Origin: Phycisphaeraceae bacterium
Lineage (GTDB): Bacteria > Planctomycetota > Phycisphaerae > Phycisphaerales > Phycisphaeraceae
Assembly (NCBI GenBank): GCA_029260675.1
Contig: JAJDCV010000352.1
Location: 1 to 8,703, forward strand
Length of the DNA stretch: 8,703 bases
Direction: 5' to 3'
The notes below the pieces were generated by a model that saw only the letters and a list, made by a program, of their open reading frames with translations, was not told the origin of the DNA and did not search any database. Every line of letters begins with the position of its first letter. The stretch's first letter is position 1. Both the position numbers and the translations under genes were made by a program. Positions 1-6,178 of the stretch are shown here, one piece after another.

Positions 1-729
1 GTCCAGACCTTCGCCAACGAGCAGCACAACGCCACCCAGCACCACGCCGGCCTGGGTGACAAATTCACTAAGCCCCACGGGAACAACGAGACCAAAGAGA
101 TCCTGATCGAAAAATTCATCGGCTTCCCGATCACCTAGATCTACACCTGCGACCTAGCACAGTACGGGTACCTGGACCCGGCGCAGAAAAAGCTCCGTGT
201 CCCCATGCACTACGTCTTGACCAACGACGCCGACCACGGCCTCGGCGGCGAGTCGATGCCCTACGGCAAGGTCCGTATCTTCCAGAAAGATTCCACCGGC
301 ACCACCGCATTCACCGGCGAGGACTGGGGCGACTTCACACCGATCGACGACAAGATGAAGCTCTACCTCGGCGTCGCCCAGGACGTCGTCGTCAAACGCA
401 CCATCGAACGCCGCGACCGCACCAAGGTCGGAGGGAACCTCTCGCACTACGACGTGGTTGTGAAATACGAGATCGAAAACTTCAAAGACACCCCCGTAAC
501 CCTCGACCTCGCCGAGCAGATCGAGAACCTCCGCGCCGAGGCGGGCTTCAACTCCGGCCGACCCGCCGAGTGGGCCATCGGCGATAAGACCACATTTAGC
601 GGCAAGCCCGACCCCGATGAGTCCAGCCGGCACCGCGTCCTCTTCCAAGCCGAGTTGCCCGCACGCCAGGGCGACAAGGCCGAGAAAATCGTCCACAAAC
701 TCCACCTGACCTTCCGCAACCAGTTCTAA
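1..729 (+). pseudogene. DUF4139-domain protein, 3' part, interrupted by an in-frame TAG
   Basis: The gene enters from the left edge and stays open in frame 1 up to the TAA at 727-729, apart from one TAG at 136-138. Coding character continues on both sides of that stop: before it KFIGFPIT, after it IYTCDLAQYGYLDP and then VPMHYVLTNDADHGLGG. The part after the stop matches the C-terminal half of the downstream paralogue (833-2272): VLTNDADHGLG against LLTNDEESSLG, GKVRIFQKDSTG against GVVRLFRRNDTG, and DFTPIDDKMKLYLG against KYIPIGEKIELNLG. Both belong to the DUF4139 (mucoidy-inhibitor MuiA-like) beta-rich family, whose function is poorly known. The first ATG after the stop, at 205, has no Shine-Dalgarno and lies inside the conserved domain, so it is unlikely to be a natural start. 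Most likely a recent nonsense pseudogene or a sequence error; readthrough is less likely. Family membership is fairly sure, functional status is not. Confidence 0.75.
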
Positions 730-747
730 AATACACCCGCGCCCCAC

Positions 748-812
748 GAAGCCCACGGCCTCCAGCCGTGGGACCGACCGTGGGAATGCCCCCCCGGGAA
801 ACTTCCCCCGGG
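748..812. repeat. Palindrome-rich (REP-like) spacer between the DUF4139 paralogues
   Basis: The spacer holds a perfect 8-bp stem, CCCACGGC (752-759) and GCCGTGGG (765-772), with a 5-nt loop. A second copy of CCGTGGGA (778-785) follows the first (766-773), so the left arm could pair with either. A second inverted repeat, CCCGGG (793-798) and CCCGGG (807-812), comes next. No T-tract follows, so it is a poor intrinsic terminator. It may be a REP-like extragenic palindrome or an mRNA processing or attenuation structure between two co-directional genes. The structure is seen directly; the role is inferred. Confidence 0.5.
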
Positions 813-832
813 ACCGCGACAAGGAATAAGCC

Positions 833-2272
833 ATGAAACGCCTGCTCGCCTTCATCCTCATGCTCGCCGTGGCGTACCCCGCCATCGCACGCAACATCGA
901 CCTCTCCACCGTCCCGACGCGCGACACCGTCCAGTTGACGATCTACAATGCCGAGGACCTGACCCTCGTCCGCGAGACGCGCATCGTTACCTTCAAGCAG
1001 GGCATCAACCCGCTTCAGTTCTCCTGGGCCAACACCCTGATCGACCCGACCTCGGTCGAGCTACGGTTTCTCACACGCCCGGATGAGCTGACCGTCCTGG
1101 ACACGACCTACCCCCACGACAAGCCCCAGATGCTCTACTGGAACGTCGCCAGCGAGTTCTCCGGCGAAGCCCGAGTCGAGATCACCTACTTCACCTCCGG
1201 CATCACCTGGCGTGCCGACTACACCGGCATCGCCGACCCCGATGAAAAAACCATGCGCCTCGAAGGCTTCGTCACCGTCACCAACAACTCCGGGGAAGAC
1301 TACGAAGACGCCCAGGTACGCTTGGTCGTCGGGACGATCAACCTGGTCGAAAAAATCGCCCAGCTCGCTCAGCGCGGGATGATGCAGGTCCCGGCGGCGG
1401 GGTACGGAGGCGCTCTTACCGGCCGCCGCCTGGATAGGTCTCGGAGCCAGCGCGCCCTCAAAAGCATGGTCGCCGAGGCCGATGCGATGGGTTTTGATAT
1501 GGCCGTACCGATGGAGGCCAAGCAGGTCATCAAAGAAGGCTTAAGCGAATACTTCATCTTCACGATCGAAGGCACCGAGACCGTCCCCAACCAATGGTCC
1601 AAGCGGATGCGCAGCTTTGACGCCGCCGACGCACCGATCAAGGTCCAGTACCGCTATCGCGCCAACGAGTACGGCAACCAGCTCGTCCGCATGTTCCTGC
1701 TGACCAACGACGAGGAATCCAGCCTCGGCCAATCCCCGCTCCCCGATGGCGTGGTGCGGCTGTTCCGCCGAAACGACACCGGCTCGCTTAGCTACCTCAC
1801 CGCGCAGTCGATCAAGTACATCCCCATCGGCGAAAAGATCGAGCTGAACCTCGGGGCCGACCCCAACGTCGTCTTCGAGCTGATCGACCTGCGGGTCTTC
1901 CGAGACAACATCTGGGGCACCATCGGCGCGAAGGTCCGCCGACAGTTCGACGCACCCGGTATACGCATCGAAGACCGCGGCCGGGTCGAGGGCTGGGACG
2001 AACACACCGTCTACGCCCAGCGCATCCGAAACTACACCGACAAGCCGATCGATCTGGAGATCCGCCGCGCCTTCGGCGGGGACGCCACCTTTATCAGCCA
2101 GACCGACACCAAACGCCACGACTTCAACACCGTGCAGTACACCGCCCAGGTCGCCCCCGGCGATTCACGCGACGTCGTCTACGAACTGCTGCTGCGCCAG
2201 GGCAGTAACCAAAAACAAAACCGCATCGAGATCAAGAACGCCAGACCCGCCGACGTCCCCTGGCTGGATTGA
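833..2272 (+). CDS. Exported DUF4139-domain protein (MuiA-like)
   Basis: A 479-residue protein. The ATG at 833 is chosen because AAGGAA (821-826) sits 6 nt upstream and because the start gives a clean Sec signal peptide: Lys-Arg at residues 2-3, a hydrophobic core around 4-17, and a likely cleavage near A-I-A at 17-19. The mature part is predicted to be beta-rich. Residues about 30-180 carry NAEDLTLVRETR, PLQFSWANTLIDPTSVELRFL and YFTSGITWRADY, typical of DUF4139 proteins. A Gly/Arg-rich linker (about 187-210) leads to a C-terminal half with LSEYFIFTIEGTET (237-250) and LLTNDEESSLG (289-299). No catalytic motif is visible. The preceding gene is a paralogue with the same C-terminal block, so this is a tandem duplication. 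Proposed location is periplasm or cell surface. Biochemical role unknown; I would not assign a function beyond the family. Confidence 0.87.
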   Translation: MKRLLAFILMLAVAYPAIARNIDLSTVPTRDTVQLTIYNAEDLTLVRETRIVTFKQGINPLQFSWANTLIDPTSVELRFLTRPDELTVLDTTYPHDKPQMLYWNVASEFSGEARVEITYFTSGITWRADYTGIADPDEKTMRLEGFVTVTNNSGEDYEDAQVRLVVGTINLVEKIAQLAQRGMMQVPAAGYGGALTGRRLDRSRSQRALKSMVAEADAMGFDMAVPMEAKQVIKEGLSEYFIFTIEGTETVPNQWSKRMRSFDAADAPIKVQYRYRANEYGNQLVRMFLLTNDEESSLGQSPLPDGVVRLFRRNDTGSLSYLTAQSIKYIPIGEKIELNLGADPNVVFELIDLRVFRDNIWGTIGAKVRRQFDAPGIRIEDRGRVEGWDEHTVYAQRIRNYTDKPIDLEIRRAFGGDATFISQTDTKRHDFNTVQYTAQVAPGDSRDVVYELLLRQGSNQKQNRIEIKNARPADVPWLD

Positions 2273-2304
2273 CCCCGATCACATAAACCCAACTCATTAA
2301 CAAG

Positions 2305-2334
2305 AAGCCCACGTCATCGAGCGTGGGCTTTTTT
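2305..2334 (+). terminator. Intrinsic terminator after the DUF4139 gene
   Basis: GCCCACG (2307-2313) and CGTGGGC (2322-2328) form a perfect 7-bp GC-rich stem with an 8-nt loop, followed by six T (2329-2334) and preceded by AA that can extend the stem. It begins 33 nt after the stop codon and separates the DUF4139 pair from gnd. Confidence 0.9.
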
Positions 2335-2478
2335 ATCAACAACCAACCCCGTTGTTATCGCCCCCCGGATACTTTTCTCTACGGCTCACCACCGCGATCG
2401 GGCGATGAACCCTGCACCGCCGGGCTTTGCTGCGCGCGGCATGGCATCCACTATTCCAAGATAGAAACGGGCTAACTC

Positions 2479-4017
2479 ATGGCGACCAAGACCACCAAAC
2501 GCACCCAAGCCTCCGCCGACATCGGCGTGTTCGGGCTCGGGGTGATGGGCCAGAACCTCATCCTCAACATCGCGGACCACGGCTACACCGTCTCGGCCCA
2601 CTCCGCTGTCTCCAAGGAAGTCACCGGCTTCGCACGGAAGATCAAGGCCGACGCCGAGCCCTCCGCCGACCGCGTGCTTGGGATCAGTAACCTCAAGGAC
2701 TTTATTAAGTCCCTGAAGCGCCCGCGCAAGATCATCATCCTCGTCCCCGCCGGACGGGTCACCGACCTGGTCATCGACAGCCTCACGCCGCTATTACAAA
2801 AAGACGACATCATCATCGACTCCGGCAACGCCCAGTGGACCGACACCATCCGCCGTGAAAATGCGCTCGCCAAGAAAAATATCCACTTCGTCGGCAACGG
2901 CGTCTCCGGCGGAGAGACCGGCGCACGCTTTGGCCCCTCGCTGATGATGGGCGGGTCCAAGCACGCCTGGCGTTCACTGAAACCCATCTGGACCGCCATC
3001 GCAGCCAAGGTCGATCGCAAGACCGGCAAGCCCTACGAAGACGCCTCGCCAGGCAAGCCCGTCAAGGGCGGCGAAGCATGCACCACCCACGTCGGCCCCG
3101 ACGGCGCGGGCCACTACGTCAAGATGGTCCACAACGGCATCGAATACATCGACATGCAGTTGATCTGCGAAGCCTACATGCTCATGAAAACCGTCCTGGG
3201 CATGAAGCCCGACGAGATGGGCAAGGTCTTTACCCGCTGGAACAAGGGCGTGCTCGACAGCTTCCTGATCGAGATCACCGCCGATATCCTCAAGCAACGC
3301 GACCCGGCGAATAAGAAAAACTTCTTCGTCGACAAGGTCCTGGACACCGCCGGGCAGAAGGGCACCGGCAAATGGACCGCGATCAACGCGCTCGACATGG
3401 GTATCCCCGCCAACGCCATCGCCGAGGCCGTCTTCGCCCGCTGCATCTCCGCCATCAAGGACGAGCGCGTCATCGCCAGCAAGAAACTCAAGGGCCCAAA
3501 GAAGCGCTACACCGGCTCCAAGCCCGCCCTTGTTAAAGCCATCCACGACGCCCTCTACTGCTCCAAAATCTGCGCCTACGCACAGGGCTTCCAGCTCATG
3601 GCCGAAGCACAGAACGAATACAACTGGAAGCTCAACTTCGGCAAGATCGCTAAGATCTTCCGCGGCGGCTGCATCATCCGCGCAGGCTTCCTCCAGAAGA
3701 TCACCCAGGCCTACGAGAAGAACCCCAAACTCCAGAACCTGATGCTCGACCCGTACTTCAAGAAGGCCCTGCACGACGGCCAACGCAACTGGCGTAAGGT
3801 CGCCGCCCTCGCCGCCGAGCACGGCGTCCCCACCCCCGCGTTCATGTCAGCACTAAGTTACTTCGACGGCTACCGCACCGCCGTACTCCCCGCCAACCTC
3901 CTGCAGGCCCAACGCGACTACTTCGGCGCACACACCTACGAACGCACCGACAAAAAGCGAGGCCAGTTCTTCCACATAGACTGGCCCGAACCCGGCCGCC
4001 CGCAGCTGAAGATGTGA
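2479..4017 (+). CDS. gnd: 6-phosphogluconate dehydrogenase, decarboxylating
   Basis: A 512-residue cytosolic enzyme that oxidatively decarboxylates 6-phosphogluconate to ribulose 5-phosphate in the pentose phosphate pathway. The Rossmann motif GLGVMG is at 19-24. The substrate signature GVSGGE is at 141-146, and KMVHNGIEY (215-223) contains the catalytic Lys215 and Glu222. AGQKGTGKWT (291-300) and FAR (319-321) supply Lys294 and Arg321. RDYFGAH (479-485) gives the Arg and His that reach into the neighbouring subunit of the dimer. Length fits the long (GndA) class, with about 15 extra residues near 178-200. Two departures from the animal and E. coli type stand out. The Asn-Arg-Thr that binds the NADP 2'-phosphate is Ser-Ala-Val (42-44), and the Lys of the LVKAG motif is Pro90. 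Cofactor choice may therefore differ. The Shine-Dalgarno is weak. No zwf or pgl neighbour is present; the gene looks monocistronic. Confidence 0.97.
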   Translation: MATKTTKRTQASADIGVFGLGVMGQNLILNIADHGYTVSAHSAVSKEVTGFARKIKADAEPSADRVLGISNLKDFIKSLKRPRKIIILVPAGRVTDLVIDSLTPLLQKDDIIIDSGNAQWTDTIRRENALAKKNIHFVGNGVSGGETGARFGPSLMMGGSKHAWRSLKPIWTAIAAKVDRKTGKPYEDASPGKPVKGGEACTTHVGPDGAGHYVKMVHNGIEYIDMQLICEAYMLMKTVLGMKPDEMGKVFTRWNKGVLDSFLIEITADILKQRDPANKKNFFVDKVLDTAGQKGTGKWTAINALDMGIPANAIAEAVFARCISAIKDERVIASKKLKGPKKRYTGSKPALVKAIHDALYCSKICAYAQGFQLMAEAQNEYNWKLNFGKIAKIFRGGCIIRAGFLQKITQAYEKNPKLQNLMLDPYFKKALHDGQRNWRKVAALAAEHGVPTPAFMSALSYFDGYRTAVLPANLLQAQRDYFGAHTYERTDKKRGQFFHIDWPEPGRPQLKM

Positions 4018-4057
4018 GAAGTCTTATTTGCCATTATTTGGATTAATGTCATAATAT

Positions 4058-4094
4058 AAAAGACGGCCATCGAGAGATCACCTCGATGACCGTC
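4058..4094 (-). terminator. Intrinsic terminator for the minus-strand winged-helix gene
   Basis: An imperfect hairpin pairs GACGG+CATCGAG (4062-4066, 4068-4074) with CTCGATG+CCGTC (4082-4088, 4090-4094): 12 base pairs, one C/A mismatch and a 7-nt loop. Read on the minus strand the stem is followed by TTTT (4061-4058) and an AT-rich run, about 70 nt after the stop of the gene at 4167-4565. It could also insulate gnd from the opposite side, since the two genes converge here. Confidence 0.7.
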
Positions 4095-4166
4095 GAATTC
4101 CCTTTGCCGCCGTTGTGGAGGCGGTCGGCGCCATCAAGCTGCAGCCCGATGGATGCGAGGTTAACC

Positions 4167-4565
4167 TCACCAGGAACCAGATTTTTCCTCTGTTAGCGCT
4201 ACCGCCTTCTCAAACAAGGGGGCGAAGGACACGTCGATTGCTTCATCCGTACCTTTGGTGATTACCAGCCCCTCCTTCTGCAAGTCCTTTAGTCGCGCCA
4301 CGAACTCACTTTCCTTCATCCCGGCTAAATGGGCTAGGAACGGAATGCTTGGTAACCGCATCTGCCCGTCTCTCTTAAAATCCTCAACGGCAAGAACCAC
4401 ACGCAGGTGAGGGAGGCCAAGTGGTGCGGGAAGCACTCTGTCCAAGCAGCGAACTAGACGTTTAGGGAATGGCACATACCCTTCATCAAGAAGCGGCAGA
4501 AACCATTTTGCCCGGATTGAGGCCGGGAATCGTTCTACATCAAGTTTTTGTCTAAAGAACGCCAT
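4167..4565 (-). CDS. Small winged-helix (DnaD-N-like) DNA-binding protein
   Basis: A 132-residue protein from the ATG at 4565; an in-frame TTG four codons upstream (4577) is the alternative start. Residues 29-47 (EGYVPFPKRLVRCLDRVL region) and the hydrophobic helix LRVVLAVEDF (54-63) resemble the opening of the winged-helix domain seen in DnaD N-terminal and similar replication or regulatory proteins. Residues 72-101 (LPSIPFLAHLAGMKESEFV, then LKDLQKEGLV) read as helix-turn-helix, recognition helix and wing. A short tail, SFAPLFEKAVAL (113-124), ends it. No second domain is seen. The gene has its own strong promoter, a palindrome in its leader and a terminator, so it looks like a stand-alone unit. 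Its DNA is clearly less GC-rich (about 52% in a sampled 60-nt line) than its neighbours, suggesting acquisition. The specific function is not recognised; autoregulation through the palindrome is an inference. Confidence 0.75.
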   Translation of the reverse strand: MAFFRQKLDVERFPASIRAKWFLPLLDEGYVPFPKRLVRCLDRVLPAPLGLPHLRVVLAVEDFKRDGQMRLPSIPFLAHLAGMKESEFVARLKDLQKEGLVITKGTDEAIDVSFAPLFEKAVALTEEKSGSW

Positions 4566-4597
4566 GATTCTACTCAAAAAAACTCGCCGCCATGCGT

Positions 4598-4617
4598 TAC
4601 TAATTAGCTAATTAGTA
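4598..4617. promoter_or_regulatory. Perfect 20-bp palindrome, candidate operator
   Basis: TACTAATTAG (4598-4607) is followed immediately by its exact reverse complement (4608-4617). The core is also two adjacent copies of CTAATTAG (4600-4607 and 4608-4615), each palindromic by itself. It falls roughly at +10 to +29 of the predicted transcript and about 32 nt before the ATG at 4565. That placement suits a roadblock-type operator, or a leader hairpin. A site for two dimers of the adjacent winged-helix protein is the simplest reading, but this is inference. Confidence 0.65.
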
Positions 4618-4633
4618 GCTAAGACATACGAAG

Positions 4634-4661
4634 ATTTTAACGACCGATCTGCTGGTGTCAA
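4634..4661 (-). promoter_or_regulatory. Sigma-70-type promoter of the winged-helix gene
   Basis: On the minus strand a consensus -35 TTGACA (4661-4656), a 16-nt spacer and a -10 TAAAAT (4639-4634, 5 of 6 matches) are seen. The predicted start of transcription is near 4627, giving a leader of about 60 nt. A-tracts upstream (4686-4691 and 4693-4698, on opposite strands) might bend the DNA. This is the best promoter in the window. Confidence 0.8.
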
Positions 4662-4741
4662 CCCAAATCGAGGGCAAGAGTAGGATTTTTTGAAAAAAGC
4701 AGGCGAATGCCCTTAAACGATTTATATGAAAGAGTTTATGC

Positions 4742-5422
4742 CTACTGGGCCTTGACCGGCACGATCTGCTCCGCCACCACCACGTGCCCCGTCACCGCTT
4801 CGGTCAGCGACGCCCGGACGGTGGCACTGGTGATCGCCGGGTCGATCGATTCAGGCAATTTCAGCTCCAACGTGTAGTGATACCCCGTGAGGTTTGCACG
4901 GTAGGCGTCGTCGAAATCGTCCGGCTCGTAGGTCCGCTCGGCCAACAGGGCGGGGGGGGCGTCGTCCAACACCGCCACCACCTGGAGCTTGAGCCGACCC
5001 GCCACCGGCAGCAGCCGGCCCCGGTGGTCCAACGGCGTGAGGTACATCCGGACCAGGTCGTCCCGCCCGTCGCTGTCGGTATCCAGCGCACCGCTGTATC
5101 GATCAAAAATGATCTTCGCCAAAACCGGCGGGTCCGCGTCCTTGATCGCCCGTTCCCCAGCCGACTTCGCACGCAGCCCCTTGATCTCACCGAGCCTCAA
5201 CTCCATCTGCTCGTTCAAATCATCGACCTGCTGCTTGAGCTTAAGATTCTCCTCGCGCAGCCGATCGTTGTCATTCACGAAGTTCTTCGGCCCGCACCCC
5301 GTGAGACACATCACGGCCAGCAGCAACACGATGAGCGCACACGAAGAAAGATATTTTGACAGGATGACAGGATGGACGGGATAGGACCCAGATATCCATA
5401 GCCTGGGTTTTATCCTCTTCAT
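4742..5422 (-). CDS. Coiled-coil lipoprotein of unknown function
   Basis: A 226-residue lipoprotein. The ATG at 5422 gives a basic n-region, a hydrophobic core (about 28-40) and the lipobox L-T-G-C with lipidated Cys43. The mature protein starts with an acidic/basic coiled coil (about 50-85: NDRLREENLKLKQQVDDLNEQ and onward). A beta-type domain follows (about 100-226), with an Asp-rich loop, DTDSDGRDD (114-122), that resembles a calcium-binding loop. The n-region is unusually long, 27 residues, and the first 22 codons, the start codon and the AGGA Shine-Dalgarno (5433-5430, 7 nt before the ATG) all lie inside the palindromic repeat 5358-5436. A longer open frame upstream to 5590 overlaps the end of clpP and lacks a signal peptide, so it is not preferred. 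The gene follows clpP by 52 bp and is probably co-transcribed. A run of eight C (4952-4959 on the complement) codes for Ala-Pro-Pro-Ala. Function not recognised. Confidence 0.78.
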   Translation of the reverse strand: MKRIKPRLWISGSYPVHPVILSKYLSSCALIVLLLAVMCLTGCGPKNFVNDNDRLREENLKLKQQVDDLNEQMELRLGEIKGLRAKSAGERAIKDADPPVLAKIIFDRYSGALDTDSDGRDDLVRMYLTPLDHRGRLLPVAGRLKLQVVAVLDDAPPALLAERTYEPDDFDDAYRANLTGYHYTLELKLPESIDPAITSATVRASLTEAVTGHVVVAEQIVPVKAQ

Positions 5423-5436
5423 CCTGTCATCCTGTC
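5358..5436. repeat. 79-nt palindromic (MITE/REP-like) repeat overlapping the lipoprotein start
   Basis: The perfect 17-bp arms are GACAGGATGACAGGATG (5358-5374) and its reverse complement (5420-5436). Each arm is itself two tandem GACAGGAT units. Inside, GGATA+ACCCAG (5379-5383, 5386-5391) pairs with CTGGGT+TATCC (5403-5408, 5411-5415), and GG/TT between them can form G-U pairs. The RNA would therefore be a hairpin of roughly 30 pairs with an 11-nt loop. Arms built on CAGGAT/ATCCTG recall dispersed extragenic palindromes of many bacteria; copy number here is unknown. No transposase is adjacent. Confidence 0.75.
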
Positions 5437-5474
5437 TAATGTTTGTTGTTTTGAGTGGGGTATTGGCGGCCGTG

Positions 5475-6104
5475 CTACGCGTCTTCCTTCTCGTGCCCTT
5501 CCGCGATCGAGTCGGGGATGTGTTGCAGCACGCTGTCGACCACGCCGTAGCCCACCGCCTCCTCCGCGTCCAGCCACTTGTCGCGCTCACAGTCCTTGGC
5601 GATCGTCTCGTCGTCCTGACCGGTGTGCTCTTTCATGATCCGGTACAGCCGTTCGCGGGTGCGGATCATCTCCTTGGCCTGGATCCCAAGGTCGGTCGCC
5701 TGGCCCTCCACGACCCCGCCCATCAGCGGCTGGTGCAGCAGCACCCGGCTGTTCGGCAGCACGTGCCGCTTGCCCTGCGCGCCCGCCATCAGCAGCACCG
5801 CCCCCATCGACGCCGCCATCCCGATGCAATACGTCGCGACCTTCGGCCGAATAAATTGCATCGTGTCATACACCCCAAGCCCCGCCGACACCGAGCCGCC
5901 GGGGCTGTTGATGTAAAAGTGGATATCGCTCTTGGCGTCTTCGTTGGAGAGGAACAGCAGCTGCGCGATCACCAGGTTGGCCGAGTCGTCGTTGACGCCC
6001 CCGCCCAGGAAGATGATCCGGTCCTTGAGCAGCCGGGAGTAGATGTCATACACCCGCTCACCGCGGCCGGTCTTCTCGATGACAGTGGGGACTAGATAAG
6101 ACAT
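5475..6104 (-). CDS. clpP: ATP-dependent Clp protease proteolytic subunit
   Basis: A 209-residue serine peptidase (family S14) that forms the tetradecameric chamber fed by a Clp ATPase such as ClpX, ClpA or ClpC. The catalytic triad is Ser99 in GMAASMGA, His124 in LLHQPL and Asp175 in the DCERD motif. The N-terminal block LVPTVIEKTGRGERVYDIYSRLLKDRIIFL is complete, including the axial-loop residues, and there is essentially no propeptide. The ATG at 6104 is chosen because AAGGAAG lies 8 nt upstream and because the family begins here; the open frame continues upstream to 6254 without homology. The sequence after the catalytic His (HQPLMGGVVEGQATD) is two residues longer than in the E. coli and Staphylococcus type, as in several bacterial ClpP paralogues. 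No tig or clpX is adjacent, so this may be one of several ClpPs. The gene ends in TAG and is followed closely by the lipoprotein gene. Its own promoter is seen upstream. Confidence 0.97.
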   Translation of the reverse strand: MSYLVPTVIEKTGRGERVYDIYSRLLKDRIIFLGGGVNDDSANLVIAQLLFLSNEDAKSDIHFYINSPGGSVSAGLGVYDTMQFIRPKVATYCIGMAASMGAVLLMAGAQGKRHVLPNSRVLLHQPLMGGVVEGQATDLGIQAKEMIRTRERLYRIMKEHTGQDDETIAKDCERDKWLDAEEAVGYGVVDSVLQHIPDSIAEGHEKEDA

Positions 6105-6149
6105 TCGCGTCGCTTCCTTGCTTACGGGGCTGAAATTCGGGTCGGCAGG

Positions 6150-6178
6150 ATTGTAGCCGGTAGGGCGGCAGGGGCCAA
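6150..6178 (-). promoter_or_regulatory. Predicted promoter of clpP
   Basis: On the minus strand TTGGCC (6178-6173, 4 of 6 to TTGACA), a 17-nt spacer and TACAAT (6155-6150, 5 of 6 to TATAAT) are seen. Transcription would begin near 6143, leaving a leader of about 40 nt with the AAGGAAG Shine-Dalgarno. Good -10 and spacing, weaker -35. Confidence 0.6.

Noticed and set aside
136..138. Pyrrolysine or selenocysteine insertion
   Set aside because: The codon is TAG, so not selenocysteine; no PylS, PylT or methyltransferase context is present, and TAG serves as a normal stop for clpP and the lipoprotein gene.
154..927. 257-codon open frame on the minus strand opposite the DUF4139 gene
   Set aside because: It is antisense to conserved coding sequence, has a low-complexity Val/Gly/Leu/Asp composition typical of the reverse frame of GC-rich genes, and matches no family.
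2352..2375. Possible gnd promoter TTGTTA ... TACTTT
   Set aside because: The spacer is only 12 nt, too short for a sigma-70 promoter; no better pair was found between 2335 and 2478.
2974..3822. 282-codon open frame on the minus strand inside gnd
   Set aside because: The plus strand encodes an unmistakable 6-phosphogluconate dehydrogenase with all catalytic residues; the antisense product is a composition shadow.
4784..5359. 191-codon open frame on the plus strand opposite the lipoprotein gene
   Set aside because: The minus-strand frame has a signal peptide, lipobox and coiled coil; the plus-strand product is Arg/His/Gln-rich without any motif.
5358..5436. CRISPR-like reading of the tandem GACAGGAT units
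   Set aside because: There are only two adjacent units per arm, no spacers, and the arrangement is inverted, so it is a palindromic repeat.
5423..5590. Upstream extension of the lipoprotein frame to 5590
   Set aside because: It overlaps the 3' end of clpP in another frame, is an Arg/Thr-rich shadow, and would bury the signal peptide 56 residues inside.
5439..6095. 218-codon open frame on the plus strand opposite clpP
   Set aside because: It is antisense to ClpP with its complete triad; the His/Arg/Val-rich product has no recognisable domain.
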